A stretch of DNA of 19,549 bases from the NCBI GenBank assembly GCA_033765345.1, contig JANRIC010000105.1, positions 1 to 19,549 of the forward strand, written 5' to 3'. Made by a program: the position numbers and the translations under genes. Below the pieces are notes generated by a model that saw only the letters and a list, made by a program, of their open reading frames with translations, ran no database searches and was not told the DNA's origin. This document shows, one piece after another, positions 13,564 through 19,549 of this stretch (its first letter is position 1; the number at the start of each line of letters is the position of its first letter). Origin of the DNA: JANRIC01 sp033765345. Lineage in GTDB: Bacteria; Bacteroidota; Bacteroidia; Cytophagales; Microscillaceae.

Positions 13564-15057
13564 TTACTTAAACTCTAGGCTCTTGTCCTTAAGCGAACTG
13601 TACTTAATCGTAAACACATCCAAAGGATAGTTTTGATTGAGCTTCCAGGGTTTTTTGGAGCCTTGTTTGGGGAGTGAGTCCAGGGCGCGGAGTACATAGC
13701 CGGAGTTAAAATCCAGCAGGGGTTCATCCGCAATAGCGTGTTCGGTCATTCGAGGGGTACAGCTTTTGGTGCCAGTTTTTCGCATGTGATTCAGCAGACG
13801 GCATACATAAGCGCAGATCAGGTCAGTTTTGAGTGTCCAGGAGGCATTGGTATAGCCAATGGAATAGGCCAGGTTTGGAATATCCGAAACCATCATACCC
13901 CGATACATATAATGATCAGGCAGGTGAATTTCCCGACCATCTACTTTCATTTTCATACCGCTCAGAATCTGCATTTTGAGTCCGGTGGCTGTTACGATCA
14001 GGTCTGCTTCCAGTTCTTTGCCGGATTGGAGTAAAATGCCTTTTTCGGTAAATCGCTCAATGTGGTCGGTGACCATTTCGGCTTTGCTAGATTTGATCGC
14101 CTGAAACAAATCATCATCTGGCACTAAGCAAAGACGTTGATCCCAAGGATTGTACTTGGGTGAGAAGTGAGTCTCAACGTCATAATCCTTGCCCAATGAT
14201 TTTTTTACGCCTTTTTTGATGAGGTTTTTAACAAAATTGGGCTTACTGCGGGAGAGTTTATAAAAAAGCAGACCGATCAATACCTTTCGCCAACGGTTAA
14301 AGCTGTAAGCTATTTTGATAGGTAAAATTTTTCTGAAAAAGTTTGCTAGAAAATCTATGGAGGGTCTGCTTACAATATAAGTTGGGGAGCGTTGGAGCAT
14401 CACAACGGATTTTGCTTTTTTGGCAAGCTCGGGTACTAAAGTCACGGCAGTAGCTCCGCTTCCGATTACGATGACTTTCTTATCGATATAGTCAATATCT
14501 TCTGTCCATTTTTGAGGATGTACAATTTGGCCTTTAAAATCATCCCTTCCGGCAAATTCGGGAGTATAACCTTCTTCATAACTGTAATACCCGCTGCACA
14601 TAAACAAAAAATTACAAGCATAGTTCAGGATTTCCTGAGTTTCGGTATTTTCTACGGCAATACGCCACTGCGCCTTTTCGGATGACCATTCAGCCGCTAC
14701 TACTTTCCGATTGTACTGAATTTTCCGGTCTATTCCTTCGTCTTGAGCAGTATCGTGGATATATTTTAATATGGCAGGTCCGTCAGCAATGTCTTTGGCT
14801 TCTTTCCAGGGTCGGAAGGCATAACCCAAAGTATACATATCCGAATCCGACCTGATACCTGGATAGCGAAACAAATCCCAAGTGCCTCCCATAGTTGGGC
14901 GCATTTCCAAAACCGCATAACTACGATCTGGGCAGTTTGTCTGGATATAATGTGCCGCACCAATGCCCGAAAGCCCTGCACCTACAATGATGACATCAAA
15001 ATATTGTTCCTCTAGCTCCGTAACTTGCGACTGGGAAAGCGTATTTGTGGATTCCAT
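13564..15057 (-). CDS. Flavin-containing monooxygenase, Baeyer-Villiger type (EthA-like)
   Basis: A 497-aa cytoplasmic FAD/NADPH enzyme that inserts oxygen into ketones or oxidises sulfur or nitrogen compounds. The FAD Rossmann motif is GAGLSGIGAA (26-35), followed by MGGTWDLFRYPGIRSDSDMYTLGY, the hallmark of the EthA-like group. The Baeyer-Villiger fingerprint FxGxxxHxxxW is present as FKGQIVHPQKW (174-184); the residue after Trp is Thr rather than the common Pro or Asp. The second nucleotide-binding motif GSGATA is at 199-204. A late ATGLKMQ motif is typical of the family. Length is standard. It is transcribed alone: terminator 27 bp downstream, and a foldback element between it and the next operon. 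The substrate cannot be deduced. The start ATG at 15057 leaves a 19-residue lead before the FAD domain. Confidence 0.88.
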   Translation of the reverse strand: MESTNTLSQSQVTELEEQYFDVIIVGAGLSGIGAAHYIQTNCPDRSYAVLEMRPTMGGTWDLFRYPGIRSDSDMYTLGYAFRPWKEAKDIADGPAILKYIHDTAQDEGIDRKIQYNRKVVAAEWSSEKAQWRIAVENTETQEILNYACNFLFMCSGYYSYEEGYTPEFAGRDDFKGQIVHPQKWTEDIDYIDKKVIVIGSGATAVTLVPELAKKAKSVVMLQRSPTYIVSRPSIDFLANFFRKILPIKIAYSFNRWRKVLIGLLFYKLSRSKPNFVKNLIKKGVKKSLGKDYDVETHFSPKYNPWDQRLCLVPDDDLFQAIKSSKAEMVTDHIERFTEKGILLQSGKELEADLIVTATGLKMQILSGMKMKVDGREIHLPDHYMYRGMMVSDIPNLAYSIGYTNASWTLKTDLICAYVCRLLNHMRKTGTKSCTPRMTEHAIADEPLLDFNSGYVLRALDSLPKQGSKKPWKLNQNYPLDVFTIKYSSLKDKSLEFK

Positions 15058-15206
15058 TTTTTTGAGTGTTAAGCAGATAGATTCTATTTGTAAGACTGCT
15101 AAAAATACAAAGTATTCTGATTATTTTCAAAAAAACAAGGTGTTTGATTTTAGAATTACTGTTTTGTCCATTGTCAATAGTCCATTATCTAAGGCTTGTA
15201 ATAACA

Positions 15207-15327
15207 GGCTCTTTATGAAATTACTTGAAACTTATTTATTTACACCTGAAGACGGGCAACGACAAGGTCGCTTTGAGCGACCTTGTCGTTTGAATAGATT
15301 TATCTTCAAGTAAAATCATAAAGAACC
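15207..15327. mobile_element. Probable MITE with 8-bp target duplication
   Basis: The 121-bp element has terminal inverted repeats of about 23 bp: the left end at 15207-15229 begins GGCTCTTTATGA and ends TTACTTGAA; the right end (15305-15327) matches its complement at 20 of 23 positions. Flanking octamers are TAATAACA (15199-15206) and CAATAACA (15328-15335), identical in seven of eight. The centre is a perfect 15-bp hairpin. GG-starting ends and an 8-bp duplication suggest mobilisation by an ISL3- or IS1595-like transposase; this is inference. No coding capacity. It lies 31 bp after the stop of the propeller gene. Confidence 0.75.
15258..15290. repeat. Perfect 15-bp inverted repeat, 3-nt loop
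   Basis: AACGACAAGGTCGCT (15258-15272) and AGCGACCTTGTCGTT (15276-15290) flank TTG. This very stable hairpin is the core of the MITE-like element and could end or stabilise the 3' end of the operon transcript, though no T-run follows directly. Confidence 0.95.
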
Positions 15328-15358
15328 CAATAACACCAATACCCTTTCAAATTTTCTC

Positions 15359-16417
15359 TTAGATTCTTTTTAATTTCACCGGATAGGTTTTGCCGGAGTA
15401 CCATTGAGGGACGTATAAATTTTCCTCATCGTCTACACATACATCGTGCGGATTGAGGAAAGTCAGCCCATCATACACAGGTTTTTGTAAAGCACCTCCT
15501 TCATATACAGGTGCCGAACCTCCTGGTAAGGAAATTACCCGGTTATTTTCATCCAAAATTACTACCATTCCGTCATAGTCGTACCAACTTACGGTGACGA
15601 TCACTGCAAAATACAAATATTTACCTTTGATCACAGGGCGACAAATCCAGCAACCGGGCAATGAAATTGTCTCGAGATGTTTGCCATCGAGTGTAAATCG
15701 CTTGAATTCTTGTTTGCTGCGTGAGGTTATCAAAAGGCTGGGATTCTCAGGCTTTCGCATATCCAGTGTCACACCGTGGCAGCAATCAAACTGGTCTTTG
15801 CTGTCTCCTTTACCGCCGAAGTGGCGGATGTACTCACCTTTGGGGCTGTATTGAATGATAAAATTCTTGCCATAACCATCTGCCACATAAAAATCTCCAT
15901 TGGGTGCAACGGCTACTTCGGTAGGTTTGAAATCATCTGCTTTTTCATACGTTTTGATTTCTTTGGGGTAATCAATCGTCAGTAGGACTTTACCCTGCAT
16001 GGTGGTTTTATACACTTGGTGCAGATCGGTATCGGTGATAAATAAAAACTCCTCATTACCTTCCTGGCTTAGTGTAAGCCCGTGGGCGGCGGGGAGTTTG
16101 AGCGTCCAGTTTTGGGTGATTTTACCGGATTTGTCATAAATCAAAATGTTGTTTTGGATATGGTTGGTCAGTAAAATCAGGCGTTTTTTTGAGTCTTGCA
16201 CCATTTCGTGGCAATGATTGACAGGGTACTTGCCAGGGTCTTGATTGCCCCAGTTTTTATCTACTTTGTAGGTAAAATCTCCGTGACCTACAATTATTTC
16301 TTTCTGTTTTTTTGAGGGATTCCCCTGAAAAGAGGAAAGAAAAAAGCCTGTTCCGGTGGCTAAGGCCATGTTTTTAAGAAAATCTCGTCTTGGAGTAGCA
16401 TTGTTATTTTTCATCAT
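15359..16417 (-). CDS. Tat-exported NHL/six-bladed beta-propeller protein
   Basis: An exported protein of about 352 aa. It begins with a twin-arginine signal (TPRRDFLKNMALATG, then a short hydrophobic run to FFLSSF), so it is folded before export through Tat. The mature part is an NHL-like propeller: repeated strand sets such as GLTLSQEGNEEFLFITDTDLHQV, EVAVAPNGDFYVADGYGKNFI and HDVCVDDEENLYVPQW each end a blade. Such propellers bind partners or act as lyase-like scaffolds; no catalytic assignment is possible. It is the last gene of a three-gene minus-strand run. The open frame reaches back to a TTG at 16426, but the paired ATG codons at 16415-16417 and 16412-16414 are better starts, placing the start 15 bp from the preceding stop, consistent with one operon. 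A MITE lies just downstream. Confidence 0.82.
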   Translation of the reverse strand: MMKNNNATPRRDFLKNMALATGTGFFLSSFQGNPSKKQKEIIVGHGDFTYKVDKNWGNQDPGKYPVNHCHEMVQDSKKRLILLTNHIQNNILIYDKSGKITQNWTLKLPAAHGLTLSQEGNEEFLFITDTDLHQVYKTTMQGKVLLTIDYPKEIKTYEKADDFKPTEVAVAPNGDFYVADGYGKNFIIQYSPKGEYIRHFGGKGDSKDQFDCCHGVTLDMRKPENPSLLITSRSKQEFKRFTLDGKHLETISLPGCWICRPVIKGKYLYFAVIVTVSWYDYDGMVVILDENNRVISLPGGSAPVYEGGALQKPVYDGLTFLNPHDVCVDDEENLYVPQWYSGKTYPVKLKRI

Positions 16418-16432
16418 CAGATACAAAATGAA

Positions 16433-17845
16433 TTATTTCGTTTTCAAAGATTCGGAGGCTTTTTTTACAAACTGAAACCCTGTATCTATCTCTACATGAG
16501 GCAATTCTTTTTTGAGGTTCTCTAATGCTCCAGCACTTACTTCGGTTTGCCAGAGGTAGAGCCTTTTTAAAGAAGGGAGTTTTTTGAGATGTTCCAGGGA
16601 TTGCTCACTGATTTTGGTTTTGTAAATATTAAGTGACTCAAGATGTTCAAGCTTTTGTAATTGGGCAATACCCTGATCACTGATAGGATTATCTTCCAGT
16701 CGCAAGCGGGTCAGGTTTGGCAATTGAGTTAGGATAGAGATCATATCATCCTGTATGCCGCTTTTGCCCAAATTCAGCCAGGTGATCTGGTTTTTGGCTG
16801 CCAGGAGGCTTTCTAAGGCGGCTTTGTCCAAAGTTTTTTTACTGGAAAAAGACACTTCCAGAAAACCGTTTTCTTGGGTAATTTTAGAAACCTGAAAGCC
16901 TTTTTCCTGGATTTTCTTGATTTGGTTTGCCGGAATGGATTTAACGGATGTTTTTTCCAAATAAGACTTTTGGCGAGTATCCAGGGCGTATTCCTTCAGC
17001 AGAAGTACCTGAAGGTCAACCGGGAGTGGTGCATAATCTGAAATTTTTTTATCAAAAGATGTCCCTGCATTGATCCACCATTCCAGCAGTTTGATCTGCG
17101 AGTAGCTCAAGGGTTCTCCTTTGGGAGGCATAAAAAGCGGGTCTTTTCCGGGCAAAGTAATACGTTTAATCAATTCGCTTTCAAAGGATTTGCCTGATGC
17201 CAGTACAGCCCCATGGTCACCTCCCTTAAGAAGATTCTCTTTACTATCGAGCAGTAGTCCGCCTTTCATTTTGTCTTTATTATGGCAACTCAGGCATTTT
17301 TCATCCAGAATCGGCTGAATCAATTGTTGAAAAACCAAGACGGAGTCGGGATTTGAAAATCGTAGGGTATCTTTTTTATTCACAGAAGTATAACCCAGCA
17401 TTTTCTGCACAAAACCGGGAGCGTATTGCAGGAGATAATCCGAGCCGTGGGTCAGATTTCCCCCCAAATGCCCCGTCAGGAGTACTAGAATCAAAACAAA
17501 ACCTGCAAAAATGGGTATCGAGCGATAATTTAGAGCAAACCATCCTGCTTTTATACTCCAGATCAAAAAGGTGAAAATTGTCATGAGTATCCCCATCCAG
17601 CGGTGCCAGAAAAGTGTATCCGCCTCGTAGCCCCCTTGGGCAGCCAGAAACCAACCACAAATCACAGTTGCTAGGGCACTCCAAGCACCCAACATCCAGA
17701 TAAAAAAGGCAGCTCTCCGAAGATCGGTGTATTTTCGGGAAAGAAATTCTAACAAAACAGCCAGTAACAAAAAACCAATTGGCAAGTGAACCAGTAAAGG
17801 GTGAAACCGACCAATAAAAAGTCCCCAGTTTGTGTCTAAAAGCAT
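16433..17845 (-). CDS. Membrane DUF2231 / planctomycete-type cytochrome c / leucine-rich repeat protein
   Basis: A 470-aa membrane-bound redox protein. Residues 1-135 are a DUF2231-like four-helix membrane domain with paired histidines (FHPLLVHLPIG, His15 and His20; GHLGGNLTHG, His126 and His133) that could hold a b-type heme. Residues about 170-262 are a cytochrome c domain of the type common in planctomycete clusters: IQPILDEKCLSCH with heme motif at 184-188, MKGGLLLDS, and LFMPPKGEPLS with axial Met239. Residues about 365-455 are leucine-rich repeats (LPNLTRLRLEDNPISDQG, LEHLESLNIYKTKISEQS, LPSLKRLYLWQTEVSAGA), probably for protein binding. The order suggests periplasmic heme and repeats tethered to the membrane. 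It lies between DUF1501 (68 bp upstream) and the propeller gene (15 bp downstream), which fits one operon passing electrons from an exported oxidation reaction. Confidence 0.88.
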   Translation of the reverse strand: MLLDTNWGLFIGRFHPLLVHLPIGFLLLAVLLEFLSRKYTDLRRAAFFIWMLGAWSALATVICGWFLAAQGGYEADTLFWHRWMGILMTIFTFLIWSIKAGWFALNYRSIPIFAGFVLILVLLTGHLGGNLTHGSDYLLQYAPGFVQKMLGYTSVNKKDTLRFSNPDSVLVFQQLIQPILDEKCLSCHNKDKMKGGLLLDSKENLLKGGDHGAVLASGKSFESELIKRITLPGKDPLFMPPKGEPLSYSQIKLLEWWINAGTSFDKKISDYAPLPVDLQVLLLKEYALDTRQKSYLEKTSVKSIPANQIKKIQEKGFQVSKITQENGFLEVSFSSKKTLDKAALESLLAAKNQITWLNLGKSGIQDDMISILTQLPNLTRLRLEDNPISDQGIAQLQKLEHLESLNIYKTKISEQSLEHLKKLPSLKRLYLWQTEVSAGALENLKKELPHVEIDTGFQFVKKASESLKTK

Positions 17846-17913
17846 AAAAACTAAACTATGATTTACAGGATTGATTTACTTGATTTTTAAAAATCCGGCT
17901 TAAATTTTATCTT

Positions 17914-19377
17914 TTAAGCCAAAATATCGTGGACTACCTTTCCGTGTACATCGGTCAGTCGATAGCGTCGCCCCTGAAACTTATAGGTGAGCTTTTCGTG
18001 GTGAATGCCCATCAAGTGCAGAATTGTAGCCTGTAGATCGTGTACGTGAACCGGGTTTTGTACCACATCATAGCCGAAATCATCAGTAGCACCATACGTA
18101 AGCCCTTTTTTGACACCTGCCCCCGCCATAAAGATGGTAAAAGATTTGGGATGGTGATCTCGCCCGTAGTTGGTTTCGGTGAGTTTGCCTTGCGAATAAT
18201 TGGTACGCCCGAACTCTCCACCCCAAATCACGAGTGTATCATCCAAAAGCCCTCTTTGCTTGAGATCCATAATAAGTGCTGCGGTAGCTTGGTCGGTCTC
18301 CTTACAACGCTCTGGGATAGCATTGGGCAGATTGCCGTGGTGGTCCCAATCACGATGAAAAAGCTGGATAAATTTCACATCTTTTTCAGCCAGGCGGCGC
18401 GCCAGTAAGCAATTGGCAGCAAAAGTGCCAGGTTTGCGGCTATCTTCTCCGTACATTTCGTAGATATGCTCCGGTTCGCCGGAAGTATCCATGATTTCGG
18501 GCACAGAGGTTTGCATCCGATAAGCCATTTCATATTGGGCGATGCGTGCCTCAATCTCGGGGTCCATCACCTCCTGTAATTGAAGCTCCTGGAGTTTCTT
18601 GAGATAATCCAACTGTTCTTTTCGGTTTTCGGGATCAATACCGCCTGGGTTGGAGAGATATAAGACTGGATTTTTTCCGGCACGGAATTGTACCCCCTGA
18701 TGCTCGGAAGGTAGGAATCCATTGCCCCACATCCTTGCATAAAGTGGCTGACCGGTTTTGCCCTGGGTTACCAGTACCACATAAGCGGGCAAATTTTCAT
18801 TGTCGCTGCCCAATCCGTAACTTATCCAAGAGCCGATCGAGGGTCGCCCTGAGAACTGTGACCCACTTTGGATAAAGGTTGCGGCAGGATCGTGGTTGAT
18901 GGCCTCGGTATACATAGATTTGATGAAGCAAAGTTCGTCTACGATTTGAGAAGTATAAGGCATGAGTTCGCTGACCCAGGCAGCACTTTGTCCGTGCTGT
19001 CGGAAGGCAAATTTAGAACCCACCAGAGGGAAAGAAGATTGCCCTGCAGTCATTCCGGTCAATCTTTGTCCTTTTCGGACACTTTCGGGAAGCTCTTCAC
19101 CCGTCATTTTATTAAGTAGCGGTTTATAATCAAAAAGTTCTAATTGTGAAGGAGCACCGCTTTGGAAGAGATAAATCACTCGTTTGGCTTTGGGTGCAAA
19201 ATGCGGCTGCCCTAGCACACCTCGGCCAAGTGCTTCGATTTCGGTTATTTTGGGGCTGGTTTTCCCCCAAAGCCCAAAAGGATCCATCAAGCTAGTCAAA
19301 GAGGCAGCCCCCAAACCCAGGGCTGTTTTAGCCAGAAAATCCCGGCGAGAATAATACTGAGTATACTTGTGACACAT
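17914..19377 (-). CDS. Tat-exported DUF1501 protein
   Basis: A 487-aa protein of the DUF1501 family, related to the alkaline phosphatase/sulfatase superfamily. The twin-arginine signal YSRRDFLAKTALGLGAASL (9-27) directs folded export. Family motifs are complete: RVIYLFQSGAPSQLELFD (66-83), IQSGSQFSGRPSIGSW (169-184), LFHRDWDHHG (339-348), WGGEFGR (385-391) and GRDHHP (405-410). The His and Asp residues in the last three are the likely metal-site positions. The biochemical role of the family is not established; members are usually encoded next to DUF1553/DUF1549 cytochrome-type proteins, of which none is seen here, so the partner probably lies beyond the right edge. It is the first gene of the visible operon. 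The ATG lies only 9 bp from the terminal 9-bp array, with no ribosome-binding site visible. Confidence 0.9.
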   Translation of the reverse strand: MCHKYTQYYSRRDFLAKTALGLGAASLTSLMDPFGLWGKTSPKITEIEALGRGVLGQPHFAPKAKRVIYLFQSGAPSQLELFDYKPLLNKMTGEELPESVRKGQRLTGMTAGQSSFPLVGSKFAFRQHGQSAAWVSELMPYTSQIVDELCFIKSMYTEAINHDPAATFIQSGSQFSGRPSIGSWISYGLGSDNENLPAYVVLVTQGKTGQPLYARMWGNGFLPSEHQGVQFRAGKNPVLYLSNPGGIDPENRKEQLDYLKKLQELQLQEVMDPEIEARIAQYEMAYRMQTSVPEIMDTSGEPEHIYEMYGEDSRKPGTFAANCLLARRLAEKDVKFIQLFHRDWDHHGNLPNAIPERCKETDQATAALIMDLKQRGLLDDTLVIWGGEFGRTNYSQGKLTETNYGRDHHPKSFTIFMAGAGVKKGLTYGATDDFGYDVVQNPVHVHDLQATILHLMGIHHEKLTYKFQGRRYRLTDVHGKVVHDILA

Positions 19378-19386
19378 GATGAAGAG

Positions 19387-19549
19387 AATTAAGAGAATTA
19401 AAGCAATTAAGAGAATTAAAGCAATTAAGAGAATTAAAGCACTTAAGAGAATTAAAGCAATTAAGAGAATTATAGCAATTAAAGCAATTAAAGCAATTAA
19501 GAGAATTAAAGCAATTAAGAGAATTAAAGCAATTAAGAGAATTAAAGCA
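19387..19549 (-). repeat. 9-bp tandem array upstream of the DUF1501 gene
   Basis: Eighteen 9-bp units run from 19387 to 19548 and probably continue past the edge. On the plus strand they are AATTAAGAG and AATTAAAGC, mostly alternating (an 18-bp higher-order period), with one ACTTAAGAG, one AATTATAGC and a run of repeated AGC units in the middle. In the gene's direction each unit contains TTAATT plus a variable trinucleotide. The frame that leads into the DUF1501 ATG is open throughout. The core, period and orientation match the array at the left end. Confidence 0.96.

Overview
The window is from a Bacteroidota genome, most likely a Cytophagales-type organism. The evidence is a moderately AT-rich sequence, AT-rich gene starts with no clear Shine-Dalgarno sites, a type IX secretion (T9SS) C-terminal sorting domain on the PhoD-like protein, Bacteroidota-style Gln residues right after signal peptides, and a catalogue of families typical of the group: DUF1501, a DUF2231/cytochrome c protein, a PQQ sugar dehydrogenase fused to PKD and cytochrome domains, and an OmpL-like porin. 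I cannot name the species. Both ends of the window are 9-bp tandem arrays, so it is probably a complete draft contig broken at repeats.

Layout, left to right. Positions 1-133 are a 9-bp array running straight into an exported alpha/beta hydrolase (143-1078, +). A convergent exported protein of unknown function follows (1260-1922, -). An AT-rich divergent promoter region leads to an outer-membrane porin (2485-3684, +) with a strong terminator, then a DinB/maleylpyruvate isomerase-fold protein (3841-4683, +). The next genes are all on the minus strand: a small chlorite-dismutase-family heme protein (4698-5303), a 938-aa sorbosone/glucose dehydrogenase-like lipoprotein with PKD, cytochrome c and carbohydrate-binding-like parts (5645-8461), a prokaryotic pentameric ligand-gated ion channel (9193-10173), a T9SS-exported PhoD-type phosphatase (10401-13124), an EthA-like flavin monooxygenase (13564-15057), and a likely operon of Tat-exported beta-propeller protein, membrane DUF2231-cytochrome c-LRR protein and Tat-exported DUF1501 protein (15359-19377). 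The window ends in a second 9-bp array (19387-19549).

How the genes fit together. Nearly every product is exported or membrane-bound, and at least two carry cytochrome c motifs. This suggests a cell-surface or periplasmic oxidation and nutrient-scavenging repertoire. The right-hand operon resembles the DUF1501/planctomycete-type cytochrome clusters, in which a DUF1553/DUF1549 partner usually lies beside DUF1501; here it would lie beyond the right edge.

Non-coding structure is rich. There are two foldback elements that look like MITEs, each just downstream of a minus-strand stop codon; one has a near-perfect 8-bp target duplication. A 21-bp tandem array at 8854-9180 alternates two unit types. 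Three good rho-independent terminators are visible. The two terminal 9-bp arrays share a TTAATT core, are oriented the same way relative to their genes, and read in frame and open into them.
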